Shown: piece after piece, positions 17,681 to 27,025 of the stretch
How the letters are laid out: each line of letters opens with the position of its first letter
How positions within the stretch are numbered: the first letter of the stretch is position 1
DNA from: Marinobacter sp. F4206
GTDB taxonomy: Bacteria; Pseudomonadota; Gammaproteobacteria; Pseudomonadales; Oleiphilaceae
Assembly (NCBI RefSeq): GCF_019392195.1
Contig: NZ_JAHXKI010000002.1
Location: 1,984,001 to 2,048,000, forward strand
DNA: 64,000 bases
Direction: 5' to 3'
Program-made: the position numbers and the translations under genes
Notes under the pieces: generated by a model
Database searches by the model: none
What the model was told of the DNA's origin: nothing
The model's input: the letters and a program-made list of their open reading frames with translations, nothing else

Positions 17681-18406
17681 CTAAAGCCAGAGTTCCCTGA
17701 TCGGCGTTTGCGGACTGAAATGGTGGTAGATTTGTGCCTGCAGCAGTTCCGCCGTCGCGATGGCGTCGATCAGGGCATTGTGGGCCGCATAATGCGGCAA
17801 CCCATACCGGGAGCGGCTGTCACTGAGCCGGATCGAGACAGGACGCTTGCCCAGCCACCGTTGCCACCGGGATGGGTGCCGGTCCGGATAGAGATGCGCC
17901 TCGATGGCCATGGTGTCCAGAACCGGGAACCGGATGCCCTCGCCCAATCGCCACTTCAAGGCAACGTCCATAAACTCCCGCTCAATGTTGCGATAGTGCA
18001 CCACCGGAACCCGGCCGTTAAGCAGGCCAAAGATCTGATCCAGTATTTCTTCAAGGTCCGGTGCTTCGGCAATGTCGGTGTGGGTAATGCCGTGGATCTC
18101 GATCGAGGTCTGGTGCAAAGGCAGCTTCGGGCGAACCACCCAGTGCCGCGCGGCACCCAGCCGAATCCCGTTCAGGGAGAAGGGAATCATACCCACACTG
18201 ACGATGGAGTGCTGATTGGCATCCAGCCCCGTGGTTTCGAAATCCAGGGCCACCATCGGCACGTCGGACATCGGCGTGTCCGGTGCAACGCAGCCGGCCT
18301 GGTAAAACGCTTTGAGCAGAGGACTGCGCGCTTCCCGCGCCAGGGTCTGGTAGCGTTCCGGCCAGCTCGGGTTGCCTGTGGTGTCGCTCGCGGACTCACT
18401 GGACAT
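17681..18406 (-). CDS. DEDDh 3'-5' exonuclease (DnaQ/epsilon-like)
   Basis: The protein has 241 residues with an RNase H-like exonuclease fold. Exo I is VALDFETTGLD near residue 52, and Exo II is near HYRNIEREF. Exo III has HNALIDAIAT with the DEDDh histidine and aspartate. An N-terminal extension of about 45 residues precedes the fold. Family members degrade single-stranded 3' ends; this type is a stand-alone DnaQ paralog rather than the main proofreading subunit. It overlaps the upstream DUF294 gene by 11 bases, so the two are translationally coupled. That pairing suggests a link to nucleotide signalling, but the function is unproven. Confidence 0.87.
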   Translation of the reverse strand: MSSESASDTTGNPSWPERYQTLAREARSPLLKAFYQAGCVAPDTPMSDVPMVALDFETTGLDANQHSIVSVGMIPFSLNGIRLGAARHWVVRPKLPLHQTSIEIHGITHTDIAEAPDLEEILDQIFGLLNGRVPVVHYRNIEREFMDVALKWRLGEGIRFPVLDTMAIEAHLYPDRHPSRWQRWLGKRPVSIRLSDSRSRYGLPHYAAHNALIDAIATAELLQAQIYHHFSPQTPIRELWL

Positions 18407-20273
18407 TGCGGCCTACCCCTGCGTTGTAACGGAATCTCAGGAACTTCTGGGCGTTGCTGACCACCTGGAAGGCGTCTTTCAGATGACTGCGCTCGAACGG
18501 CGACAGGTCCTCCGGTCGCACGTTGTTGTCCGGCTCGCGACCGTCTTCGATGGCCAGGGCCTGATGGCGGATCCGCACAATAGCAATGAATTCGAGGGCA
18601 TCGCGCAGGTTGCCCAGATCGTCGTCCAGAATGAGTTTGGTCTTGCCAATGGCCTTCAGGCGTTCGAACGAGTTCTGGGCCCGGGAACCGCAAGCCAGGG
18701 CGTGCACGCGAATGAGGTCGGACAGCGGCGCCGTGCCCCGGCGTTTCAGGTTAAAGGTCTTGCGCTGCTGACCATCTTCCTCCAGAACGAAGCTCCGGAA
18801 GAAGCCGATCGGTGGCGTTCGGTTCAGCGCATTGCGGGCCAGCAGGGTCAGGAAGCGCTGACTGTTGCTGGCCCTCTCGGCCACCAGCGTTTTCAGCTCT
18901 TCGGCAAATTCGGTCTTGCCATGGATGCCGTCCAGGTCGAAGAAGATGTTGCTGTTCAGCAGGGCCTCGGCCTTGGGGTTTTCGATCCAGTCGATGAAAT
19001 AGGTTTTCCAGACACTCAGTGGCTGCCGCCACTTCTGGTTGGTGGCCATGATGTCGCCGGTGCAGTAGGTGTAGCCACACTCGGCCAGGCCATCGCTGAC
19101 GAACTTGGCGAGGGCGAGAAAATAGGCATCGTGCTCTTGCGGCACGAAGCTGTCGTCCAGGATCATGGCGTTATCCTGGTCGGTCACCACCAGTTGCTCA
19201 TCCCGGGCCATGGAGCCGAGGGCCATGAAACAATAGGGCACCGGCGGTGGTCCGAGCTTTTCTTCTCCGAGCTCCAGCAGACGCTGGGTGAAACTGCGCC
19301 CGATTCCTGCCATGGCACTGCCGATCATGTGTGAGTTGGCGTCCTCGTTGACCATACGAACGAAGCTGTCGCGAACATCCCGGCTGATTTTCTTCAGGCC
19401 GGCCACGTCCTGCTGGTGGTAGATGTTGCTCACCAGATACAGGCTGCTCTGGCTCTCGTACTTGACGATGTCCGCCAGGGCAATCACCCCGCGGACTTCT
19501 TTTCGCTCCATCACCGGCAGATGGTGCACGTTGTTGTGCAGCATGGTGAGCATGGCTTCAAAGATGAAGGCACTGGCGCGGATGGTGATCAGGTCTTCGG
19601 ACATGATGTCGCAGACGGGCGTTTCCGAAGGCAGGGCTTCAGTGACGGCACGGGTGCGCAGATCGCGGTCGGTGATGATGCCCTTGAGCCCGGGGTGGTC
19701 GCCGTGGTCATCCATCAGCAGCAGCGCCGACACGCCGTGATCGGTCATGATCCGCGCTGCTTCCTGCAGGCGCACGGTGCAGGGCGCCGATACCGGCTCC
19801 CGCGAGATTAGCCGGGTGACCCGGGAGGTCATCAGTTCGTTGGATTTTTCCCGCCGGGACAGGGCCGAGCGAAGGCGCGATTTGTCTTCGACTTCCACGA
19901 AATCGGCGAAGTTGTCATCAGTTTCGAACAGATACTGGAAGGTTTCTTCCGGAATACGATAGACCAAGGTGTCTTCGAGGGCCTTGGCGGGAAAGCGGAC
20001 TTTCTGGTTCATCAACAAACCAAACTGGCCGAAGATGTCGCCCTCGCTGATGCGATTGTAGAGTTCGCCGGAACGCCGGAAAATCTCCACCGCGCCACTG
20101 CGAATGTAGTACAGCCAGTGGTTGGATTTACCGAACTCGAGAATGGTGCTGCCGGCGCGGAAGTACTCGACTTCAATGTTGGCCACCACCCGGTCCAGAA
20201 GTTCCTCGGGTATCTCGTCAAACGGCGGGTAGTTGGCGAGGTGGTTGCGGATGTCGATGAGCTCGGCCTGCAT
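18396..20273 (-). CDS. cNMP-binding / CBS-pair / DUF294 nucleotidyltransferase-like protein
   Basis: The 625-residue protein has four domains in order. A cyclic-nucleotide-binding domain (about 10-130) has EGDIFGQFGLLMNQ. Two CBS repeats follow (about 155-275), with DHGVSALLLMDDHGD and IRASAFIFEAMLTML. The DUF294 nucleotidyltransferase-like core (about 300-440) has GSMARDEQLVVTDQDNAMI, a GlnD-like metal-binding pattern. A DUF294 C-terminal helical domain completes it. It is soluble and probably senses a nucleotide and modifies or regulates a partner. The exonuclease gene overlaps its 3' end. The partner is not known. It is divergent from cobU, but no functional link is evident. Confidence 0.9.
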   Translation of the reverse strand: MQAELIDIRNHLANYPPFDEIPEELLDRVVANIEVEYFRAGSTILEFGKSNHWLYYIRSGAVEIFRRSGELYNRISEGDIFGQFGLLMNQKVRFPAKALEDTLVYRIPEETFQYLFETDDNFADFVEVEDKSRLRSALSRREKSNELMTSRVTRLISREPVSAPCTVRLQEAARIMTDHGVSALLLMDDHGDHPGLKGIITDRDLRTRAVTEALPSETPVCDIMSEDLITIRASAFIFEAMLTMLHNNVHHLPVMERKEVRGVIALADIVKYESQSSLYLVSNIYHQQDVAGLKKISRDVRDSFVRMVNEDANSHMIGSAMAGIGRSFTQRLLELGEEKLGPPPVPYCFMALGSMARDEQLVVTDQDNAMILDDSFVPQEHDAYFLALAKFVSDGLAECGYTYCTGDIMATNQKWRQPLSVWKTYFIDWIENPKAEALLNSNIFFDLDGIHGKTEFAEELKTLVAERASNSQRFLTLLARNALNRTPPIGFFRSFVLEEDGQQRKTFNLKRRGTAPLSDLIRVHALACGSRAQNSFERLKAIGKTKLILDDDLGNLRDALEFIAIVRIRHQALAIEDGREPDNNVRPEDLSPFERSHLKDAFQVVSNAQKFLRFRYNAGVGRNVQ

Positions 20274-20427
20274 AACGCTCCCTGATAATTGGCTAAGGCA
20301 ATGGTTTGATTATCGAATATAACAGGGGGCGCAAACAGTAACCATCCGGCAAAACGTCTGGTTTTGAAACCGCGCTCCGTGACATGATTTCGCGAACCAC
20401 CACGGACGCTTTGAAGGAACCCGCAGT

Positions 20428-20973
20428 ATGAATACAGGAACGCAGGCGAGGGCTCACACTCTGGTGTTGGGCGGAATCCGGTCCGGCAAGACCGCCTTGG
20501 CGGAGTCCGTGGCAGTGGCCTGGGACAGGGTCACCTACGTTGCGACAGCGACTGCCGGCGACGACGAGATGGCCGCCCGGATTGCCCACCACCGAGACTG
20601 CCGTCCCGACCATTGGGGGCTGGTGGAGGAACCCCTGCACCTGGCCTGGGTGCTGGAAACCCAGGCGCGATCAGACCATCCACCCGGGCTCCTGATTGAT
20701 TGTATGAGCCTGTGGGTCAGCAACCTGCTGTTTGCCCGTGATGGGGTGTTCGAGTCCGAACGCAACCGGTTTCTCGAGAGTCTGCCCGGCTACCCCGGCC
20801 CGGTGGCGATCGTCAGCAACGAAGTGGGGTTGGGTACGATTGGCATGGACCCGTTGACCCGCCGCTTTGCCGACGAGCTGGGTTGGCTGAACCAGGCGTT
20901 GGCCGCCCGCTGTCACCGTGTGGTGCTGTCGGTGGCCGGTTTGCCCCAGATCCTGAAAGGGTCCGGATTCTAG
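20428..20973 (+). CDS. cobU: Adenosylcobinamide kinase / adenosylcobinamide-phosphate guanylyltransferase
   Basis: The enzyme has 181 residues, the usual length. The P-loop LGGIRSGKTALAE is near the N terminus. The guanylated-histidine region is AARIAHHRDCRP, and LIDCMSLWVSNLL and SNEVGLGTI complete the family pattern. It phosphorylates adenosylcobinamide and adds GMP to give AdoCbi-GDP, the substrate of CobS. The gene stands alone on the plus strand and its last four bases overlap the convergent phosphatase gene. No riboswitch is visible in front of it. Confidence 0.94.
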   Translation: MNTGTQARAHTLVLGGIRSGKTALAESVAVAWDRVTYVATATAGDDEMAARIAHHRDCRPDHWGLVEEPLHLAWVLETQARSDHPPGLLIDCMSLWVSNLLFARDGVFESERNRFLESLPGYPGPVAIVSNEVGLGTIGMDPLTRRFADELGWLNQALAARCHRVVLSVAGLPQILKGSGF

Positions 20974-21596
20974 CCGCCGTGGCGAAGCAGGCTCCGCAAC
21001 AGTCCGTGCTCGCTCCGGTCGAACCGGATCAGGCTTCGGCAGGCGTAGGGGACGGCAAAACCCGCAAATGAGCGCGACAGCGGAATGTGCAGGACATCTG
21101 CGAGCAGCATCCGGATCACGCCCCCGTGGCACACCACGAGAACCCGCTGGCCGGCCAGCCGGCGCTGCCAGAGCTCCCCGGCGCGGGTTACCCGGTGATA
21201 AAACGCCTCGATGGGCTCGCCCTCGGGCGGAGTGGTGGAGGTGGGATCGTTCCAGAACGCGTTCAGCTGATCACCGAAGTCGGTCAGGATCTGCTGAGAC
21301 GTCCGGCCTTCCCAGGCGCCAAAGCTCACTTCCCGCAGATCCGGCTCCACGAAGAGTGGCAGGTTTCGGGTATCGGCAACTTCCTCGGCGAACTGGCGGC
21401 AGCGTTGCAGGGGGGAGGTCAGTACCGCGTCCCAGCAGTCGCTGTCGGAGATGGCAGCGCGCATCTGTTTCCAGCCGGTCTCACTCAGGGGGTCGTCCTG
21501 GCTGCCACGAAACATGGGGCCGCCCTCGGGTTCCCCGTGGCGGATCAGGTCGAGGAACGAGGTGTCGGCGGTTGGCTGCTGACTGTCCCGGGTCAT
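20970..21596 (-). CDS. Histidine phosphatase, CobC-type (alpha-ribazole phosphatase)
   Basis: The protein has 208 residues of the phosphoglycerate mutase-like superfamily. The catalytic DLIRHGEPEGG has the nucleophilic histidine near residue 19, and VCHGGVIRML supplies the second histidine. FGAWEGRTSQQI carries the usual glutamate region. In cobalamin synthesis this class removes the phosphate from alpha-ribazole-5'-phosphate or from adenosylcobalamin 5'-phosphate (Salmonella CobC). The gene follows cobT with three bases between them, which supports this role over a generic phosphatase. It should not be confused with the decarboxylase called cobC in Pseudomonas terms at 23711. Confidence 0.88.
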   Translation of the reverse strand: MTRDSQQPTADTSFLDLIRHGEPEGGPMFRGSQDDPLSETGWKQMRAAISDSDCWDAVLTSPLQRCRQFAEEVADTRNLPLFVEPDLREVSFGAWEGRTSQQILTDFGDQLNAFWNDPTSTTPPEGEPIEAFYHRVTRAGELWQRRLAGQRVLVVCHGGVIRMLLADVLHIPLSRSFAGFAVPYACRSLIRFDRSEHGLLRSLLRHGG

Positions 21597-21599
21597 GAT

Positions 21600-22655
21600 C
21601 TAGCTCCTGTCACTGACGCCGGCATCGGCAAAGCTGGCCATGCCGTTGTGGAGGGTGCAGGCGGAACGCAGCAGGGGGACTGCCACCGCCGCGCCACTGC
21701 CTTCCCCCAGGCGCATCCCGAGCGATAGCAGGGGCGAGGCCGCCAGGGCATCGAGGACCCGACGATGGCCGGGCTCGGCGGACTGGTGTCCGAAATACAG
21801 CCACTGGCCGAGTTCCGGTTGCTGGCGGACCGCCACCAACGCCGCGACAGAGACAATGTAGCCGTCAATCAACACCGGAATCCGGCGGCCCGCGGCCCCC
21901 AGGATCGCGCCGACGATGGCCGCAATTTCCAATCCCCCCAGCGACGTGAGAGCGCCCATGGGCGACTGGTCCTCGCCGTGCCGACCCAGCGCCCGTTTGA
22001 TGACCTCCGCCTTGTGACAGACGCCCCGGGCATCGAGGCCGGTACCGGGCCCGGATAGCGCATCCGGATTCTGACCCAACAGGCAGCAGGCCAGCGCCGT
22101 GGCTGCGGTGGTGTTGCCAATGCCCATATCCCCGGCGATGAACAGTTGGGCTCCGGCCTCGGCCGCCCGTTGGGCGGCGTGGTCCCCTGCCGTCAGGGCC
22201 GCGCCGACCTCGCTTTCGGTCATGGCCGGTTCCAGGGCCAGGTTCCCTGTTTGCGGCCTGATGGTCGCGTCCATCACACCGTTGAGTCCGCCTGGCACCT
22301 CACCCACGGTTCCCAGGTTGACCACCTCCAGTGACGCGCCAAGGTGCCGTGCCATAACGCTGATCGCGGCGCCGCCATGGGCAAAGTTGGCAATCATCTG
22401 GGCCGTCACCGCTTGCGGGAAGGCAGAAATGCCCTCCGCACAGACACCGTGGTCACCGGCAAAGACGGCGATGTGAACCCGGTCGACGGCCGGCGTTGCG
22501 GTTGCCTGCTGGCCGCTCAAGGTAATTGCGATCTGCTCCAGCGTGCCGAGGGAACCGGGCGGCTTGGTCAGCACAGACTGTCTCTGGCGGGCCTGTTCGC
22601 GGCAATGTTCGTCGGTTCGGGGCAGGGGCCGGGTCCAGCAGTCGGGCAGGGTCAT
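21600..22655 (-). CDS. cobT: Nicotinate-nucleotide--dimethylbenzimidazole phosphoribosyltransferase
   Basis: The enzyme makes alpha-ribazole phosphate from nicotinate mononucleotide and 5,6-dimethylbenzimidazole. From the chosen start MTLPDCWTRPLPRTDE it has 351 residues, typical for the family. VFAGDHGVCAEGISAFP and GDMGIGNTTAATAL are CobT signatures. The catalytic base is the glutamate in RLGEGSGAAVAVPL near the C terminus. An upstream GTG at 22697 keeps the frame open but lacks a ribosome site. BluB at 31814 supplies the base. It is co-transcribed with the phosphatase gene and divergent from cobD. Confidence 0.94.
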   Translation of the reverse strand: MTLPDCWTRPLPRTDEHCREQARQRQSVLTKPPGSLGTLEQIAITLSGQQATATPAVDRVHIAVFAGDHGVCAEGISAFPQAVTAQMIANFAHGGAAISVMARHLGASLEVVNLGTVGEVPGGLNGVMDATIRPQTGNLALEPAMTESEVGAALTAGDHAAQRAAEAGAQLFIAGDMGIGNTTAATALACCLLGQNPDALSGPGTGLDARGVCHKAEVIKRALGRHGEDQSPMGALTSLGGLEIAAIVGAILGAAGRRIPVLIDGYIVSVAALVAVRQQPELGQWLYFGHQSAEPGHRRVLDALAASPLLSLGMRLGEGSGAAVAVPLLRSACTLHNGMASFADAGVSDRS

Positions 22656-22781
22656 GGCATGATTCCAGTCGGGTGAGACAGGCGCCCGATACTCCACCGA
22701 GTCTGAAACGGTGTCAAGGTTGGCTTTGGGTCGAGTAGACTGTCGTTCCTGACGGAACCTGATAGCTATGGAGCCCTATCT

Positions 22782-23717
22782 TTGGACGGTTTTTTGGAAT
22801 CGGTGGCGGTGTGTGCTGCAGCGCTGGTGCTGGATCGGTGGCTGGGTGAGCCCCGGCGCTGGCACCCGGTGGTCGGCTTTGGGCAGCTCGCTGGATGGGT
22901 TGAGCATCAGGTCAACCGCTCCCGGCCGGCGGGCATTGGCCGGGGTGTCCTGGCGGTGCTGGCTCTCGTGGTTCCCGTTACCCTGGCGCTCTGGTTGCTG
23001 GTCGGGATGCTGTCGCCAGCGCTGTTGCTGGTCCTGGAAGTTCTCACGCTCTGGTTGGCGTTGTCGTTGCGCGGTCTCGCCGAGCACGGTCTGGCCGTCG
23101 CCCGCCCGCTGGCCGGACACCGGCTGGACGAGGCTCGCACACAGGTGGCCCGGATTGTCAGCCGGGATGCGGCCGCGCTGGATGAGCGCGGGGTGGCGGC
23201 TGCCGCCACCGAATCGATGCTCGAGAATGGGGCGGATGCGGTGTTTGCCAGTCTGTTCTGGTTTCTCCTGGCCGGGGTACCCGGGGTTGTGCTGCACCGG
23301 ATGATCAATACCCTTGACGCCATGTGGGGCTATCGGACCCCCCGATTTTACCGGTTCGGCCGCTGCGCCGCCCGACTGGACGATGCCATGAACTGGGTGC
23401 CCGCCCGGTTGACGGCACTGACCTACGCCTGCCTTGGCAACACCCGCCGCGCCTGGCGCTGCTGGCGTACCCAGGCGCCGCTCTGGGACAGCCCGAACGC
23501 CGGACCGGTCATGGCTGCCGGTGCGGGTGCTCTGGGTGTCCGGCTGGGTGGCCCCGCGCCCTATGCCACCGGAATCAAGGATCGCCCCTGGCTGGGCAGC
23601 GGCGCCGAGCCAGAGGCCGGATCCATTCGTGATGCCATCCGATTGGTTCATCTTGGTGTCGGGCTCTGGCTTGCTGCCCTGGTCGTGCTGGTTGGCGCCC
23701 GGGAGGTGCTGTGGTGA
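22782..23717 (+). CDS. cobD: Adenosylcobinamide-phosphate synthase
   Basis: The gene encodes a 311-residue integral membrane protein with several hydrophobic helices. DRWLGEPRRWHPVVGFGQL near residue 20 is a CobD/CbiB hallmark, and AATESMLENGADAVFASLFWFLL and GYRTPRFYRFGRCAARLDD follow. It attaches aminopropanol phosphate to adenosylcobyric acid. The start is TTG 22782 because GGAG lies eight bases upstream; there is no suitable ATG. The next gene makes the aminopropanol phosphate and starts inside its last codons, so the two are coupled. Confidence 0.92.
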   Translation: MDGFLESVAVCAAALVLDRWLGEPRRWHPVVGFGQLAGWVEHQVNRSRPAGIGRGVLAVLALVVPVTLALWLLVGMLSPALLLVLEVLTLWLALSLRGLAEHGLAVARPLAGHRLDEARTQVARIVSRDAAALDERGVAAAATESMLENGADAVFASLFWFLLAGVPGVVLHRMINTLDAMWGYRTPRFYRFGRCAARLDDAMNWVPARLTALTYACLGNTRRAWRCWRTQAPLWDSPNAGPVMAAGAGALGVRLGGPAPYATGIKDRPWLGSGAEPEAGSIRDAIRLVHLGVGLWLAALVVLVGAREVLW

Positions 23718-24742
23718 CCGGCCCGTCTCGATTAGCCCATGGCGGCCGGCTCACCGAGGCTGCCCGGCGCTGGAACCGACCGGTCGATCAGTGGCTGGAC
23801 CTGTCCACCGGCATCAATCCGCTGGGCTGGCCGGTGCCGGACATTCCCCCGTCGGTCTGGCAGCGTCTGCCGGAGGAGCACGACGCTCTGGAGGCTGTGG
23901 TTCGGGACTGGTGCGGCGCGCCCGCAACATCGGTCTGTGTCCCGGTACCCGGCAGTCAGGCCGCGATACAGACCTTACCCCGCCTGCGTCGCGGCTGCCG
24001 GGTCGGTGTGCCTGAGCCCGGTTACGCTGAACACGCCCACTGCTGGGCCTCTGTGGGCCACGAGGTGGTGCCGGTAACCGATGCCGATCTGGCGGCCGGT
24101 GATGACTGGCTTGATGCGCTCGATGTAGTGGTCTGGATCAACCCCAATAATCCGACCGGACGACGCCTTGAACGCGCCCGGCTCCTGGGCTGGATGGCGC
24201 GTCTGCAGGCGCGGGGGGGCTGGCTGGTTGTCGACGAGGCGTTCCTGACCGCGGGGGACAGTGCCAGTCTTGCCGCCGTGTCAGGCCAGCCCGGGCTGGT
24301 GGTGCTCAAGTCCCTTGGCAAGTTTTTCGGCCTGGCGGGGGTGCGTGCCGGTGCAGTCCTGACCGACGCCGCCATTGGCGAGGGGCTCAGGGCTGCGACT
24401 GGCCCATGGGCGCTCAGCGGGCCGGCCCGCTTCCTGATGGCACGGGCGCTGCAGGACACCCGTTGGCAAGACAGCGCCGAAAGCTACCTTCGTGGGGCAT
24501 CGCAGCGCCTGGGCGAACTTCTGGCTGATCGGGGCCTGCCCGGCACCCAGGGTACGCTCCTGTTCCGATACCTCCCGCATCCCGGAGCCGGCTACCTGCA
24601 CGCGGCGCTGGCCCGGCAAGGCATCCTGGTGCGGCATTTCAACCGACCGGCGGCGCTTCGGCTTGGTCTCCCGGGGCCCGAATCGGACTGGCAAAGACTT
24701 GCCCGGGGTCTGGAGAGCATGTCATTTGTCATTGACCAGTGA
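23711..24742 (+). CDS. cobC: L-threonine-O-3-phosphate decarboxylase (PLP)
   Basis: The protein has 343 residues of the fold I aminotransferase group. DLSTGINPLGWPVP at the N terminus is the hallmark of CobC (Pseudomonas denitrificans name; CobD in Salmonella). WINPNNPTGRR binds the cofactor phosphate side, WLVVDEAF carries the pyridine-contacting aspartate, and the Schiff-base lysine is in VLKSLGKFFGLAGVRAG. It makes (R)-1-aminopropan-2-ol phosphate for CobD. Start GTG 23711 or GTG 23714 overlaps the cobD stop. It ends just before the riboswitch region. Confidence 0.92.
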   Translation: MVTGPSRLAHGGRLTEAARRWNRPVDQWLDLSTGINPLGWPVPDIPPSVWQRLPEEHDALEAVVRDWCGAPATSVCVPVPGSQAAIQTLPRLRRGCRVGVPEPGYAEHAHCWASVGHEVVPVTDADLAAGDDWLDALDVVVWINPNNPTGRRLERARLLGWMARLQARGGWLVVDEAFLTAGDSASLAAVSGQPGLVVLKSLGKFFGLAGVRAGAVLTDAAIGEGLRAATGPWALSGPARFLMARALQDTRWQDSAESYLRGASQRLGELLADRGLPGTQGTLLFRYLPHPGAGYLHAALARQGILVRHFNRPAALRLGLPGPESDWQRLARGLESMSFVIDQ

Positions 24743-24769
24743 GTGACCGATTGCTAGCCTTGCCGCTCG

Positions 24770-24960
24770 TTTTCAGGTGCCCCGATGCGATGTTTTGCCG
24801 ACACCGCAGGGGTGAAACGGGAAGCCGGTGAGAGTCCGGCGCTGCCCCCGCAACGGTATGTGAGTTAACGGTGATCGAGTGCGCCACTGTGCCCAGGCAT
24901 GGGAAGGCGATCACCGCAGTGCGCTTGGCCGCACCGCTCATAAGTCCGGAGACCGGCCTG
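24770..24960 (+). ncRNA. Cobalamin riboswitch
   Basis: The stretch has the ordered conserved parts of the adenosylcobalamin aptamer: a 5' TTTTCAGGTGCC, then GGGTGAAACGGGAAGCCGGTG and AGAGTCCGGCGCTGCCCCCGC, CAACGGTATGTGAG, and near the end CATAAGTCCGGAGACC, the B12-box region. It lies 140 bp before btuB and fills most of the 360-bp gap after cobC. The remaining 25-bp to 140-bp stretch would hold the expression platform. High B12 should lower btuB and the genes after it. Confidence 0.95.
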
Positions 24961-25102
24961 TTTACACACCAGACGTTGCGGAGGGCGACGGCGGTGGGTG
25001 ACTGCCTCCCGGGCCCGCGACAACCCTTACCCACCCGCCAGACCTGCCCCGCGCAACACGACAAGAATCCCCCGCACGGGTGCGTGCGGCGTGTGAGTGA
25101 GT

Positions 25103-26971
25103 ATGGTTATGATGTTCCTGAAAGACAGTCTGCCCAATGTCGGGGCTGGCGTTATCCTGAGTTCCCTGCCCCTGGTTTCCGGTCTTGCAATGGCCGAACA
25201 GTCCTCCGTTTCCGGCGATGCCACCGAGCTTGATCCGATTGTTGTTACCGCCACCCTCGGCCCGCGAACCGTGGGTGAAAGCCTGTCATCAGTGACCGTG
25301 CTGGATGAAGACACCGTCGAAAGCCAGGCTCCGAATGAGTTTGCGGACCTGCTCCGGGGCCAGCCGGGTGTGACGGTGGTCTCCAACGGGGCGTTCGGCA
25401 AGAACACCAGTGTGTATACCCGCGGTACCTCCAATGATTCCACGGTGCTGCTGCTCGATGGCATCCGGATCCGGTCGGCAACCAGTGGCGGTGCGCCCTG
25501 GCAGTTCGTGCCCAAGGAGCTGATTGAGCGGGTCGAAATTGTGCGGGGCCCCCGCAGCAGTCTTTACGGTGCGGATGCGGTTGGCGGTGTGATCCAGGCC
25601 TTTACCCTGAGGCCGGAAGCGGGCCCGCGCGGCTGGATTGAAGCCGGTGGTGGCAGTTTTGATACCCGCAAAGGGGCGGCGGGCGTAAGTCTGGGCGATG
25701 GTGTCACCAGTTTCAGTGTGAGCGGCGTGCACAAGAACACCGACGGTACCGAACTGATCGAAGGTGGCGAGGATCGCGGTTTCCGCAACAGTGCGGGTGT
25801 CGCCCGCCTGAGCCATACGCTGCCCAATGGCGGCGAAGCCGGAGTGTCGGTGTTCGAATCCCGGGGCAACACCGAGTTTGAGGGCGGAAACACCGATTTC
25901 ACGCTCCGGGCGGTTGGTTTTTCCCTGAACACGCCGCTGAGCGACTACTGGCGCACCCGCATTGACCTGAACGAGGCACGGGACGAGCAGGAAACCGCGA
26001 ACGATGCCTTCGCCGATTCGGTATTCAACACCCGCACCCGCACCGCGCGCTGGGAAAATACCTTCACCCGCGACGTGCATGAGCTGGTCCTCGGAAGCGA
26101 GCTCTCCTCGGATGAGGTCAAATCGAGCACCGGCTTCGACGAAACCAGCCGGAACAACGCCGCGCTCTTCGGTCAGCTGCGCCTGAATTTCGGGCCGACC
26201 GACGTCCAGGTCAGTTTGCGGGGCGACGACAACGAAGCCTATGGGCGGGAGGAAACCGGCGGGGTCGCCCTCGGGCATGCGTTCGACCGTTCGCACCGGA
26301 TTCGGGTCAGTTACGGCACCTCGTTCCGTGCGCCCACGTTCAATGATCTCTATTACCCCCTGGAAACCTACTCCTTCGGCGGCTCCTACGCCGGTAATCC
26401 CGACCTGAAACCCGAGGAAAGCAGCGCCGTAGAGTTGGGCTTCAGCGGGCGCTATCCGGACTGGTTCTGGGACGTGGCGGCGTATCAACTGGACATTGAT
26501 AACCTGATTGCTCTCTCCGGTGATGGCGCGGGCAATCTACGCCCGGAAAACGTGAACGAGGCGGAGATCCGCGGCCTGGAGCTGGGGGCCGGTTTCGAAC
26601 GGGGCGGCTGGCGAACTCATCTGGCGCTGACACTGACCGATGCCCGCGATGCCGGCACCGACAATCGGCTGCGCCGTCGCAGTGGGCAGGGCGCACGACT
26701 GGACATCGATCGTGATATCAACACCTGGACCCTCGGCGGCACCCTGGTGGCCGAGGGCTACCGTTACGACGATGCGGCCAACACAAAGCGGCTGCCGGGC
26801 TATGGCACACTGGACCTGCGCGCGATCTGGCGCTTCGCCCCGGACTGGACCGGTAAGCTGAGTGTTACCGACGTGTTCGACCGGACCTACGCGACCGCCG
26901 AGCGTTTCGATGGCCGCCAGTACCTGTCGGCTGGCCGAACCGCGATGGCGTCGATAAGGTATGAGCTTTGA
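25103..26971 (+). CDS. btuB: TonB-dependent outer-membrane cobalamin receptor
   Basis: This is an outer-membrane receptor of about 622 residues. A signal peptide precedes the TonB box region DPIVVTATLG. The plug domain has the motif DLLRGQPGVTVV and VEIVRGPRSSLYGADAVGG. A 22-strand barrel follows, ending in an aromatic-poor SIRYEL. The start may be ATG 25103 or ATG 25109; no strong ribosome site is seen. The riboswitch directly upstream and the BtuF-BtuC-BtuD genes directly downstream identify the substrate as cobalamin or cobinamide. It heads a plus-strand run of eight genes with short gaps. Confidence 0.94.
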   Translation: MVMMFLKDSLPNVGAGVILSSLPLVSGLAMAEQSSVSGDATELDPIVVTATLGPRTVGESLSSVTVLDEDTVESQAPNEFADLLRGQPGVTVVSNGAFGKNTSVYTRGTSNDSTVLLLDGIRIRSATSGGAPWQFVPKELIERVEIVRGPRSSLYGADAVGGVIQAFTLRPEAGPRGWIEAGGGSFDTRKGAAGVSLGDGVTSFSVSGVHKNTDGTELIEGGEDRGFRNSAGVARLSHTLPNGGEAGVSVFESRGNTEFEGGNTDFTLRAVGFSLNTPLSDYWRTRIDLNEARDEQETANDAFADSVFNTRTRTARWENTFTRDVHELVLGSELSSDEVKSSTGFDETSRNNAALFGQLRLNFGPTDVQVSLRGDDNEAYGREETGGVALGHAFDRSHRIRVSYGTSFRAPTFNDLYYPLETYSFGGSYAGNPDLKPEESSAVELGFSGRYPDWFWDVAAYQLDIDNLIALSGDGAGNLRPENVNEAEIRGLELGAGFERGGWRTHLALTLTDARDAGTDNRLRRRSGQGARLDIDRDINTWTLGGTLVAEGYRYDDAANTKRLPGYGTLDLRAIWRFAPDWTGKLSVTDVFDRTYATAERFDGRQYLSAGRTAMASIRYEL

Positions 26972-27025
26972 TCCGGACCGGATGACAACATGGCCGCTGG
27001 CCAGACTCGATAGGTGAAACCATAC